This document shows positions 43,467 to 57,100 of a DNA stretch of 64,000 nucleotides, one piece after another. This DNA comes from Portulaca oleracea. Lineage: Eukaryota > Streptophyta > Magnoliopsida > Caryophyllales > Portulacaceae. The notes beneath the pieces are model-generated. The model saw only the letters and a list, made by a program, of their open reading frames with translations, made no database searches and was not told the DNA's origin. The position numbers were made by a program, and so were the translations under genes. How positions within the stretch are numbered: position 1 is the stretch's first letter; each line of letters begins with the position of its first letter. Location: contig CM055870.1 in assembly GCA_029582165.1 (NCBI GenBank), positions 47,696,513 to 47,760,512 of the forward strand, read 5' to 3'.

Positions 43467-46400
43467 TTTCAAAGAAGGAGAGTACATGGCAAAGTTATAG
43501 ATGATTAAAGGCCCATAAAGTTTGTTATAATTATGAAGGCCCGTAAAATAATTTATTATAATTATAAAGGCCGGTAAAATTGATTGTAAATATAATTTTT
43601 TTTATGTAGATTTTAGTATAAGACCGTCTCACTTAAACTTATCATGAGATGGACTTTTTACTAGGTGACTTTTTGAATATTTAACTGTGACGTTCTTTAG
43701 AATGGTAAGTTAGGTTAATATACTATCATTTTCTAACTTTACTTTACCTTACCTGAATTTCTAAAAAACACTTAAACCAATGTTATTTTATTTTATTTTA
43801 TTTTCTTTATCTTTCCTTTCCTTATCAACCTTACTTTACCTAATTTAATTCTATCACTCTAAAAAACAGGGTCTGTGACGAATAAGTGATATTAGAATGA
43901 CGAATTAGACTAATAATTTATCAATGTGTGACTTTTATTAGAGTCAGTCTAAATAAACTATTAATCATCCCTATATTCATAAATAACCGCCACAATGTTG
44001 TATGTCTTAGAATAAATTTATGATAAAAATTACTATTTTCTTATAAATAAAGGTAAGTTTTGGTGAAAATAGGAAAAGGGATACTTTTAATAAAATAGTT
44101 GTTTTTAATGAGAATAATTATTGAGAAAAATATAAAGCTTGGTAAATTCCGATCACTTTTAGTAAATAATTACACACTTCTACTTATCCGTGAAATTTAG
44201 AGGTCCTAAATGTTAACTTTTATGAAAAAATGTTATTATTATTTAAAGGGAAAATTAATAGTCATATTCATAATAGTAACTAATTAAATGCATTTCTTTT
44301 AATTTCCAAACGGCTAGTTGAGATAATTGATGGCATCGACCTATCAAGTGACCTCCAAATGGCTCCCACTTGACTTATTTGAAAGTTAACCAAATGTAAC
44401 ATGTGCCGTTTTGATTAGGCTCAAGTCTAACTAGTTTTGGCTGCAACAAGAACAAGTATACAAAGATATGACTTAGTTTAAACTTTAAATACAAAGTCAC
44501 CAACTAGCATCAAGATCCACTAAAGATTGATAAAGACCAACCCGACCACCACACTCTCATAAAGGAACCATTTATGATTACCACTATGAAAACAAGGATA
44601 AAGAAACTTAAGCCTTTTGAGAGAAAAGCTTCAAACCTTAATTTCATTGCAATTGGCCAAAAGTTGTCCCTCCTGATACAATTTACCAAGCCTTATAATG
44701 TTGCATACAATTACAATGTCTTGCTAGTTAAGACTAAGCACACATACAAATGAACAAAAGACGAAAAGAGGTGCAAAAGTTACAAACTAAATTTAGAAAG
44801 ATCAATCCTCCTCTTAACACCTCAAATGGACAAACATCCGAGCATCATTTCCTCCTCGAGTACTGGCTAAACCCTTAAGCATTCCAATGCATCAATTCTT
44901 CTATGACACCTCATTTGGTTGATCTGTCAAGTAAACCAAATGTGAAGTTATTGAACCGGTTAATGTATAGCTTCTCTTTTGTCCACTAGCTAGTTAATGA
45001 TGAACTAAAAGGGTGTTGAACTCCTAAATTTTACATCATATATAATTATATAAAGTTGACCCAATTTAGGGTCAAAAATCATTGAAAAAGACGCTAGGAA
45101 GCTCTTAGAATTGACTGCCAAAGTCAAATATGTTTTGCTGTATTTACAGACTGCTATTTTGAGATGATTGATGGCTTATATCTGTCAAATGACCTTCAAA
45201 ATGGCTCCACTTGATTCATTAGAAAGCTGTCTCGAGGAAATTTGATTCCAAGGAGCATGGATAAAATGGCCCTAGGCTTTTATTGATAACTATCAAGGAG
45301 CTTGGACAAAATGGACTTAAGCCTTTTATAGGGGCTTTTGGCCTATTCAAAGGATAGTCGTTGATCCCCTAGACTTTTGGGATCAATTTTGAATTGGACT
45401 ACCAAGCCGGTATGAAATAGACCTTCTTGGAACTCACTTCTTGCATGTGAGTATTTGCGATGGGGTTGCTCTTGTTTCAACTTAGCTGAAACTTTATTTC
45501 CAAAAGTATATCTTTAGAGTTTCCATATGAGTACTCACGGAAATACATAACTCTCTAAGTCTTTCAAATTAGTAACAAAAATCCAATGAAATTGTGAACA
45601 TTGGAACCTTGATTCCACACTTTTCACTTTTCATTCAAGGTTCTGTTCTAGGGGAGATAAATATTAAATTATGTTTAGAAAAATTGATTATTAGGCTTGG
45701 ATTTAAACAATATTGAAGAACTTCGAGGATGAGATAGTTGCCAACTATGTGTAGGACTCGGAAAATTCCCGTTCGGGGACAAAATCCAGTGTCTACACTA
45801 CACTATGCTATGTTGAACTTTGTCTCAATTGTAAAATAGATTTGACATTAGACTTGCAATTAGGTCGTTTGGTTTGGATTCAAATCAACTTCGTACTGAT
45901 ATATCATGTTTTGGGTCGGCTTAGGCTCGGATTTGTCATTTTTATGCCTTCTTGATTTCAGATTGCTCGTGTTTAGTCGAATATGCTTGTCTACCTAACA
46001 CTTATAACTTTAGTGAATATATTCGGATCAACTTAGAACATGTTCAATTTTAGGTTCATTGTAAGTTCCTATTTTTGGATAGCGATCAACTTAAATTTGC
46101 GTAATTTGGGTCGGATTAGATCTATGGGGTGTAGTTACTATCAATAGACCATGATATGTGTTACTGTTATCTATTTTACAGCACAAGTGCACTTTACTAG
46201 TCCCAATAATATTCATATAGTTTCTTATGTGAATTTCCTAGGTTTTTCAAGTTTGATTCAATTCATAGGGAAAGAGTGCATACGTCTTAATCCTCTAGAC
46301 CATGTTCCAATGTGTTTCCTTGGGAGTTTTTTTTTTTTTTTTTTGGTCAAGCTAAGAAATGGACAACTTCTTGTGTAGTAGCTTATGCGCTCTTAATAAA

Positions 46401-47107
46401 CTGAAATATATAATGCGAAGGACCATAGTAATTGTTTAGAAAAGTGTTCTAAAAAACTTGAGTTCGAACTTGCTGTAGATTGTTCATGTTGCTCAAAAAT
46501 ATAATTAAAAATAAGTATGTTTAGTTTGCAGTGGTCCTAAAATTGAACCATTTGTTATGACAATAAATAAGTTGGACGGTTTTTTAAGCATAATGAGAAC
46601 ATTGTATCTTTTAATTGAGGCTGATCATAATATTCTAGTACATTATTCAAATATGACTTAAAATGCTCAAAATCCTTACTTATATTTGGAGCACACTTGA
46701 AGACATTTTTATTTAAGAGCACTTCAGGTCAAAACATACTTCGGGGATTCTTAGGACCAATTATTACCTTGGAAAGTTGTTGTAAATATCGTCTACAACT
46801 TAGAGAAGGTTATGGAGTTACTGAAATGAGTAAAAACACTTATTATGATAGAAAATTGTCAAAGGTAAGCATTAAGTTATAACAGTTAAAAAGATTACAT
46901 TGTATCCCGAGATCAAATATAACTTTAGCTGAAGTAGCGTACTACAAATATATCATATGATGTTTTGCATGTTAAAGAAGAAAAAGCTTAAAAACTGCCT
47001 AAGTTAATTGTACATTATGATACTAGTATACAACATAACTTTTAAGAAAAATTCATAATCCTACACATTTTCCTTCAGTGAATTTTCCTAACCTATTTTC
47101 CCTAAAA
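43467..47107. other. Intergenic region between the two host genes
   Basis: No gene is supported over these 3.6 kb. It contains three short AAGGCCC(A/G)TAAA units about 45 bp apart (43508-43600) and an AGACCGTCTCAC motif at 43622-43633, a common plant MITE end. A diverged direct repeat (GATAATTGATGGC at 44331, GATGATTGATGGC at 45160) continues for about 70 bp, and there is a T22 run at about 46328-46345. The block at 45700-45800 (GTGTAGGACTCGGAAAATTC, GTGTCTACACTAC) is reminiscent of a decayed LTR. Confidence 0.5.
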
Positions 47108-50100
47108 TTAGGCATTGATTGAAGCTTGAATCTCTTCGAGAGTCTTTCCCTTAGTTTCAGGCACAATCTTTGCCACAAATAGGATTGTAAGGATATTAAA
47201 CCCAGCATAAATATAAAATGTACCTAAGATTAAACAAATAAACAAACAAATAAATTTAGATAATACTTTACTTCATATAATAAGAGACATAGCAAATTTT
47301 CATAGTTTTAAAATTTACCTGCAGTACTCCAAGTTATCATAAAGTTAAAGGTATAGGATATTAGCCAAGCGCCCAACCAACATATCAACACCACTAAGCC
47401 TCCTGCTGCTCCTTTGACATTGATAGGAAAAATCTAATATAAAATGACAACGTAAGTGAAAATGAAACTTGTGGGGCAATTGCATGAGTTAGTTGTTGAT
47501 GTTAGCAAATCATATAAATTGGGCAAATTCCATAAAAAAATGTCTTCAAGGAACAAAAAGTCAATCATATTTCTAAAAGAAATTAAAGTTGGAAGTAAGC
47601 TCTCAAAATAATGTTCAAACTATGGGTTCCCCAACAATTTTTAGAGAGCTCGATTTTTTTCTTCTTTTGAAGGGTAACTTTCAAAATATTAATATAGTGG
47701 TTGACATACTATTATCAATAGTCATCTTAAGTAACATGATTGTTAAAAGAAGTGTGGTTTTAGCATTACGGTGAAATTTGAAAAACCTATTGTGCGTGGA
47801 ATTCATGACGACGCTTATATGTGAAGGAACAATAAGCAAAATCACAATACCAAGTGTAGCTTATGAAAACTTTGTAAAAAAACATTGACAGTAATATCAC
47901 GCAAAAAATAGGCATAATTAATTCAACTAAAAGGTCAACCAAAAAAGTTGCTTCATAAAAGCACATATCAACTTGAAAGTACTAAAATTGCTTATAAGAA
48001 GAAGCCTAGTTTGTACCCATAAGGGGGAAAGGGGGGTAGAAGCCTTATTTTTGGCTCTCAAAAGTCATCATGAATGAAAATTTATAATTTGAGCTTCATC
48101 AACTTCATCCTTACTTAGAACCAATAATACACATGGATGGAAGTGGAAAAGCATTATAAGAATAGCTAATATTTGGGTTATATATACTAGTTAGGCAAAT
48201 TCAATCACGAGACTAATTGAAATTGATATCTTCAAGGATATTGAAAGTCAATTACCTTTTCATACTTTAGGAGTTAAGCTAAGAATCTCCATGTAACAAC
48301 TTATTGCTACTAGGTAAGGTTTTTTAAGGAAATCATTCACGTCCAACAAGTCAACAACCATCTCTAGATAAGCTACATATTTGAATGTTCACATTCTTGG
48401 GTTTTAAGACTTTTATGATGATTTAGTTGAACATGGTTAACACATAACTTAATGGTAAAGGAGCTAAAAGTCTCACCAAATATTTTTTTTTTAAAAAAAA
48501 AGGACCAACCATGGACATCATATTAAAGGTCTACAATCAACACAAATAGCTTATATTCATTATCTAAACCAATGAGTAGATATTCTATTGAGTTACTATA
48601 CCATGGCTATGTACTTTATTGGATACAAAATTTTCAAGAATTAGAACTCGGATTAAACAAATCTAGGATTTAAAGGGTAATAGAGAATACATATAAAACT
48701 AAAATAAGGGAAAACGAATGATTTATTGAGAAATAGTATTTTCTTTTTTATCTGACCATCAATCTGAAGGTCATGATTTCATCAAACTATTGAAAAATTA
48801 AGTCTATTTACCATCAAGCGGCATCCTTTCATGCACACATAAAAAGAAATAAAGTTACTATCATCATACAAGGTACGATAGAGGTGAGCAAAGAGTAGGA
48901 CAAGTTTAGTTGGTGAAATCTGGATAATACTGTAGTTCAACTGTCTAAATTTATTTTTGCAATATATCAATATTTAGTGTTATATATTTATTTTTATGCA
49001 TTACGCTTTATTAATAGTTTGGTTCATCTTTATGCTTTATGTTTATATTATAGTTTAATTTTTTCATGCTTTCGTTGGAACGCTTTATGTCGGATGATTG
49101 TTAAACTCTTATGTATGGTTAATAATGATTAATGTGATTTGTTGTTCCTATTTGAATCAGCTTTATGTTATGTTTTAAACTCAGAGTTGTTTCATTCTTA
49201 GAATTTCCTGTTTGCTTGAATGTCTGGCCAGTTATTAGTTCATAATCTTATGCATGTAGATGATCGAACGAACGTGGAAGTCTATATGTTTGATAATTTG
49301 AGTTTGATACTTGACAATAACTGAACCATGTGGGATCAGTTCACTTTTGGTTCGTCTATGGTCACCGACTCACTTCAAGCTGCCCTCTTCTCTCCTCGAA
49401 TCAAACTCGGTTTCATTGTCCATTTCATGATGGGTATGGGTCCTTGGAGGGTCAATATGGCCATCAAGGAGAGCAGTATTTCCCTTCTATGAAGACCCCG
49501 GGCCATAGGATGACATCTTGGGTCTTTATCAAACCATTCTCGAGCCTTCTAAAGGGCTCCGCAAGAATAAGCGAGAAGGGTCAACTTGGGGAGTTGAAAT
49601 GGATATGCCTTCACTCTTTCAACCATAACTTCTTCAATACAACTACGATGGACTTTAAATTTTGGAAGCTTAAAGTAGACGCCGAGAGCTTTTCATCGAT
49701 TTATGATGGGTCTAAAATGGAGTCCGAATGAAGAAGTTATGTGAGTTAGTAGTCGGCAAAAAAACCCAGTTTGAGACGCGGGTAGCATCTCTGTGACGCT
49801 GGTCACGCCTCCCGCTGTTCTCTTGATTCTTGCCCAGATTGAGATGCAGGTAGCGTCTCTAAGGTGCTGCCAATGTGTCCCCATTTCTCCTCGTTGTTTT
49901 GAAGTGACGCGAGCAGCGTTCTCTCCCCCCTAGTCGCGCCAAGCATTGAAAGAAAACTCTTCCCCGTCTGGACAAGGAGCGGGTCGCGTCCCATGCGCCG
50001 CTGGCCGCACCTCCTCCTTTTCTCTAGCAGACACACATTTTCTTTTCATTTTTTGTTTTTTCGTTTTCCCCCCTTTTCCCCCTTTCCTTTATATACGTGT

Positions 50101-51111
50101 TTCCCCGCTCCATTAGAGTAGTTTTATGAAGCTTTAGAAATTAGACTCAAGAAAAATTCTCTCAATTGGAGAGTTATAATTGTGGGTTTTCAAACCCTAA
50201 TCAATGAAGCTAATCCTTTGGGTGGAAATGGCTTGTTATTTCTCTTCTTTGTGAGAGGTGTTCATCCTCCACCCTTTGTGAGATTTGTTAGGTGTTTAAT
50301 GGAGCTTTGCTTATGGAAGGTCCTTGTGCAAGTGATTCAACATCTTAGTTCAATTGGGTGAGTGTTTACTCTTTACAATTGTCCATATCCCTTTCAATTA
50401 TTGTTGTATTTATTGTTCATCCCCATAAACCCAAAACCCTAAAAATTAGTTTTAAGTGTTTATCAGTTGTATGGGTTGATTTCCATCATCCACATGATTT
50501 TGTATAGATCCTAGGTCCTGAATCCTCTCCATTTGGTATCAAAGCTAGGCATAGAACTCATAGTTTGTTGGAGATTTCTTGTTTGTGCTCGAAATTGTTC
50601 TTGTTGTTGTTTGGTGGTGATTTTTGGTGTTCTTTGTGTTGTTGATATTGTTGAGCAATTTGGGTACCCCCATTCCTTGTGTTCATCCATTGTTGTTGGG
50701 TGTTATTGTTTTGCTTGATTGTTGTTGAATGGTTGGAAGTAGTGTAGGGTTGTGTTGAAATTTAATTGTTGGATTTTGTGTAGTTCGTGGTTGTGTTGGT
50801 TGTTGTTTTATTAGTGGATATTGTTGGTGATGGTTGTGTGCCCATCCAGGTTTATTCTTCATGGTGCATTCCTGATGTATAATGGGATCAAAGATTGGAC
50901 CTTGATCAATTACACATCAATGAAAGACGTGCAACCAATCTGAATATGGGATGCTTCACGAGAATTAGGGTATGGGAGAGGGAATAACACGTGAAAGACA
51001 TGATCTTGGAAGGCTATTTGTGTCGTGATGTCTTTTGTGGGAGAGTATGGGAGAAAGATTTCAGAGAGAGTTGACGTGAGAGAGAGGGAGAGAGTTTTAG
51101 CGTGAGGCCTT

Positions 51112-51145
<34 letters not shown>

Positions 51146-54100
51146 GGTTGATTGTAAGTATGGATTTAGTTGAGGGGGAGAGAGAGGACGTTGGGGAGGA
51201 GAAAGAGTGAGAGATGATTGCCTTAGGGTTTGTTTTATCTAAATAAAAGGATAGAAAGATAAAAAGTAACCACGATAGTTCAAGGGATCTATCTTGATAC
51301 AGAAACACCACAAGAAGAAACCCTAGGGCTACTTGACCTTCAACCTAGTTACAGAAACACCTTCCAAGTTCAGGGATCAAGCTCTTCCTCACCACTTGAG
51401 TTTCCACAATCAAGATACAATAGAAGAGATCAAATGAGGTTTAAGAAACACTCAAGGGGTAAGCTAAAAGCTTGTTTGTAATAGACTCAATCCTAAACAC
51501 ACTGGGAATCTTAACTTGGCGTGCAAGTCAAGGATTCCTAATACTAGCCGCCAAACTAACCTTATCCTCCTTGGATTAGGATTCCTTATCCCAAGGGAAT
51601 TGCTTATAACAATATTAATCCTATTAGGAATTTGCTTTCCTAATCCATGATGGATTAGTTACAAAATAAGCCAACCTTATCTAGGACTACATAACTTGGC
51701 GCCAAATCCACCCTATCACACGCCACACACACTCTTCTAGAACATTCTAGAACCTTCTAGACTAATCTAGACTCCTATGACTTGATGTCCAAGTTTATAG
51801 AGATCACATGGCATCTTTCATGACTAGGAATAATAAAAATATAATATAAAACTCACAAATAACAACTAAATTCTAGAAATGTGAAGTTTACATCCAAAAG
51901 ACCGAAACTGTGAAATTCAAACTGAAATAGTCAAAATAGTGAAATTCACTTTGGGCTTGGGGCTGGGCCTTGGACGTGTACTTGGACCCTTCTTAAGACG
52001 TTTGGACGTCCTCTTGCCATAAGGAGCACACCATATGAGTTGGCCTTTGGGCCTCCACACTAGATCCTTCTTCAATGGCCCGTTCTACCTCCTTGTAGAT
52101 GTATTGGATCTCCTTTGTTGGGCTTGATGTGGGCTGGTTTACATCATTCCCCCTTGTTGAGAAGAGTTTGTCCTCAAACTAGGGAGGTCTTCTTCTTCAT
52201 CATAGTAGGGTTTCAAATTAGCTACATTGAACGTGGCACTTCCTCCATAGTCATCATTCAATGAAAGCTTGTATGCATTGTCTCCAACCCTTTCTTGAAC
52301 TTCAAAAGGACCATCAGCCCTAGGAACTAGCTTTCCTTTCCTCTTGGAGGGGAACCTCTCCTTCTTCAAGTGAACCCATACTAGATCTCCTGGTTGAAAC
52401 AACACCTTCTTCCTCTTATTGTGAACCAAGTCTAAAACTGTTTGAGTGTACTTAGCTATTTTCTCTTCAACTTCTTCACGGAGCTTTTGGATCTCTTGGG
52501 CTTGTTTGTGGGCCTCATGGCTAAACCTCAGGGAACTAATGATTGGCGTGAGGTCCATGGGCGTAATAGGGTTCCTTCCATAGACCACATGGAAGAGACA
52601 ACGACCTGTGGCCTTGTTAGGGGCTCGATTGAAGGGGAACTCAGCGTGTGGGAGAAGAGTATCCCACCCTTTCTTGTTTTTTCTCACCAAGGACCTCGGT
52701 AGTGAACCAAGGGTCCTGTTGGTGACCTCAGTCTAGCCATCAGTTTGGGGATGACATGTAGTGCTGAACTTGAGTTTGGTCTCCATCTTCTTCCATAGAG
52801 TGACCCAAAAGTGGCTAAGGAACTTAGCATCTCGATCCGAAACCATGGTCTTCGGTATTCCGTGAAGCTTAACAACTTCTTGGAAGTATAACTTTGCAAC
52901 TTTAACCGCATCATAGGTGGTGTGGCATGGGATGAAGTGAGCCATCTTTGATAATCGATTGATATCCATTAACCACCATGATAGAGTCCTTCCCACGTTG
53001 AGTTCTAGGAAGTCCCACGATAAAGTCGAGGCTGACATCTTCCCAGGGACCTTCAGAAATAGGTAAGGGCGTGTATAACCCTTGGGGAAGCACATGACTC
53101 TTTGACAAGTTGCAAATAGAACATCTCTTCACCATATGCTTGACATCTTTGACCATGTGGGGCCAAAAGTAATGTTCTTTCAACATCAGATAAGTCTTCT
53201 TAATACCGAAGTGTCCTGCTAGACTTCTTCCATGAACTTCCAAGATGAACAGTTATCTAATATTGCTCTTGGGAATACACAGCTGATTCCAATGAAATAG
53301 AAAGCCATTCTCCACGTGATACTGGTCGTTGGAGTGCCTCTTGCATTCTTCATAGATCTCTTTGAAATCTTCATCTTCCCCATAGAGATCTTTGATATGT
53401 TCAAGCCCTATCACACGTGAATCGAGGATATGAAGGAGCAAATATCATCGAGATAGGGCGTCGGCGCCTTTGTTGAGATGGTTGACTTTGTGCTGAATGA
53501 CAAAGTGATAAGCTTGCATGAATTCAACCCACTTAGCATGGCGTGGATTTAGCTTATGCGCCCTTATATGTACTTCAAAGCCTCATGATCACTATGTAAG
53601 ATGAACTTGTGGCCAATAAGATGGCGCCTCCAATGTTCTAGGGCACGAATGATTGCATAGAACTCTTTATCATATGTACTGTATTTCTTTCTCGCATCAC
53701 TGAGCTTTTCGCTGTAATAGGCCAAGGGGCGGCCCTCCTGACATAGAACAACTCCAATACCAACTCCGGAAGCATCACACTCAACCTCAAACTTTTTTTT
53801 ATCAAAGCTTGGTAGGGCAAGGACAGGTGCGGTGCAGAGTCGATCTTTGATGATTTTGAACGCCTGTTGGGGAGCTGGCGTCCAAGTGAACTCCTTGATC
53901 TTCAATAGCTTGGTCATGGGAGCCAAAATAGTGCTGAAGTTCTTCACAAACCTCCTATAGAAAGAGGCCAAGCCGTGGAAGCTTCGAATATCATGAATAC
54001 TCGTCGGTGGAGGATAGTCTTTGATTGCTTTGATCTTTTCTTCATCGACTTGTATCCCATCAGCCGAGAGTACATAGCCAAAAAAGATCAGTTTGTTGGT

Positions 54101-57100
54101 GAAGAAGTGACACTTTGAGATATTTCCGTATAGTCTCTCGTGAGGTAGGATCTCCAGGACGGCCTGGAGATTTCGAACATGTTCCTCCTCACTCTTGTTG
54201 TATACAAGTATGTCATCAAAGTAGACAACAACACACTTTCCAATAAGGGGCTTCAAAACTTGATTCATTAGTCTCACAAAAGTAGAAGGAGCATTAGTTA
54301 GTCCAAAAGGCATGACTAACCATTTATAGAGACCTCCTTTAGTTTTGAATGTAGTCTTCCATTCATCCCCTGCTTGGATTCGAATATGATAGTACCCGCT
54401 TCTGAGATCAATTTTCGAAAAGACCTGGCACCATATAACTCTTCCAGTAGATCTTCAAGTCTAGGAATAGGAAACCTGTACTTGATAGTGATTTTATTGA
54501 TGGCCCTAAAATCGATGCACATTTGTTGACTTCCATCTTTCTTTGGGACCAATAGGGCTGGGACGACGCAAGGACTGAGACTTTCCTGGATCATACCCTT
54601 TGCTAGAAGATCAACAACTTGTCTCTGAATCTCTTGGGTATCACTATGGTTCATTCGGTATGCAGGCTTGTTGGGTAAGATTGATCCCAGGATTAGATCA
54701 ATCTTATGCTGAATATCTCGCTCAGGTGGTAAGCTTGGGGGCATCTCTTCAGGGAACACATGAGAATATTGTTCCAAAAGAGGGGTGACAAGGGGATGGA
54801 CAATTTGAGGGGTTTCGTTTGTAGGATCGTCGTTTGGGTTTTCTTTGTGGCTGGGATTTGTGTTTAGGTCTAAGAGAATGATCTCCTTATGTTCACTAAA
54901 CTCATGATGTTCAGTGATCATAATAGGGACAGGGTTTGGATCAATCTCTTGGGGTGGGGATGGTTGGGAGATTTTAAGTGGAGCTAGGGTTATCTTTTTG
55001 TCGTTGAGCCTAAAAGTGTAAGTATTGGCTCTTCTGTTATGCATTACGCTCCTGTCAAATAACCATGATCTCCCCAGCAAAATATGACAAGCATCCATAG
55101 GCAAAACATCACACCATAAAGAATCTTAATAAGATTTTCCAATGGAAAAGCTTACCAAACATCGTTGAGTAACTTGTAAGTCGTTGCCCTGATTGAGCCA
55201 CTTGATGGTGTATGGCTTTGGGTGCGGACTTGTTTTCAGATTGAGCTTGTCTACCAAAGTCGTTGAAGCCACGTTGGTGGAGCTTCCTGCATCAACAATT
55301 AAAGAGCAGACTTTTTCCTTTGATGGTACAACGAGACTGAAAGATGGCCTCTCGTTGTTGTTGATCTTCAGGAACAAGAGAGCTATTTAGAATTCCTCTC
55401 ACAACTAGTAGTTCGTTGGCCATGAAGGAAATTTGGGAGGGTAATTCGTGAGTTTGGAACGAATGGGGGTTAAGGTTGCACAAAAGAAACCTAAGCTCTG
55501 ATACAACTTTTGATGTATAATAGGATCAAAGAGTGGACCTTGATCAATTACACATCAATGAAAGACGTACAACCAATCTGAAAATGGAATGCTTCACGTG
55601 AATTAGGGTATGGGAGAGGGAATAACACGTGAAAGACATGATCTTGGAAGGCTATTTGTGACGTGAGGTCTTTTGTGGAAGAGTACGGGAGAGAGATTTG
55701 GGAGAGAGTTGACGTGAGAGAGAGGGAGAGAGTTTTGGCGTGAGGCCTTTGTGTGTGTGTGTGAGAGAGAGACGGTTGATTGTAAGTATGGATTAAGTTG
55801 AGGGGGAGAGAGAGGATGTTGGGGAGGAGAGAGAGTGAGAGATGATTGCCTTAGGGTTTGTTTTATCTAACTAAAAGGATAGAAAGATAAAAAGTAACCA
55901 GGATAGTTCAAGGGATCTATCTTGATACAGAAACACCACAAGAAGAAACCCTAGGGCTACTTGACCTTCAACCTAGTTACAGAAACACCTTCAAGGCTTA
56001 GGGATCATGCTCTTCCTCACCACTTGATTTGCCACAATCAAGATACAATAGAAGAGATCAAACGAGGTTTAAGAAACACTCAAGGGGTAAGCTAAAACCT
56101 TGTTTGTATTCATGGCTAAAGACTGATTGTCTCAAACGATTGCATGCCTGAGATATTTATAATAGACTCAGTCCTAAACACACTAGGAATCTTAACTTGG
56201 TGTGCAAGCCAAGGATTCCTAATACTAGACGCCTAACTAACCTTATCCTCCTTGGATTAGGATTCCTTATCCCAAGGGAAGTTGGTTATAACAATATTAA
56301 TCCTATTAGGAATTGGCTTTCCTAATCCATGATGGATTAATTACAAAATAAGCCAACCTTATCTAGGACTACATAACATGGCGCCAAATCTACCCTATCA
56401 CACGCCACACATACTCTTCTAGAACATTCTAGAACCTTCTATACTAATCTAAACTCCTATGACTTGATGTCCAAGTTTATAGAGATTACATGACATCTTA
56501 CATGACTAGGAATAATAAAAATATAATATAAAACTCACAAATAACAACTAAATGCTAGAAATGTGAAGTTTACATCCAAAAGGCCGAAACTGTGAAATGC
56601 AAACTGAAATGGTCAAAACTGTGAAATTCACTTTAGGCTTGGGGCTGGGCCTTGGACGTGTACTTCGACTCTTCTTAGGACGTTTGGACGTCCTCTTGCC
56701 ATAAGAAGCACACCATATGAGTTGGCCTTCGGGCCTCCACACTAGATCCTTCTTCAATAGCCCGTTCTACCTCCTTGTAGATGTATTGGATCTCCTTTGT
56801 TGGGCCTGATGTGGGCTGATTTACATCAATTCCCCTCGCCGGTTTCACCCCATTTTCCTAAACAAAATTAGCCTCGCAAAGCTCCTCAAAATTTTCTAGC
56901 TACAAAGAACCCAGACCCCCATCCGCTCAAATTATACACCCCATAAGAAAACCAAACTCTACAAATGACCTCCATGTCATATGCTTCAAAAAAAACTTGA
57001 TGTTCCTCTGTTTTTCAAACCCAAGCCCAAACCAACCTTCGAGGACAATCTTTAATGTATCGAAGAGAAGGTTCGAGAAGTGCAATGTCGAGTGGGTGAC

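Larger units (their letters stand above)
50873..56828 (-). mobile_element. Full-length Reina-like Ty3/gypsy element lacking gag
   Basis: It has two LTRs (50873-52146 and 55511-56828), both starting TGATGTATAAT and ending TTTACATCA, and a perfect 5-bp target duplication ATTCC (50868-50872 and 56829-56833). It is transcribed on the minus strand: primer site 55506-55495, then protease, RT, RNase H and integrase, then a purine tract at 52156-52147. No gag lies between primer site and protease (only about 30 residues precede the protease), so the 5,956-bp element is an internally deleted, non-autonomous copy. It also has several frameshifts. It sits inside an older LTR-element leader within the transporter intron. 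Confidence 0.95.

Noticed and set aside
49330..50036. ORFs of 133 and 77 residues on both strands
   Set aside because: They lie in an LTR remnant with GC-rich degenerate repeats; no recognisable domain.
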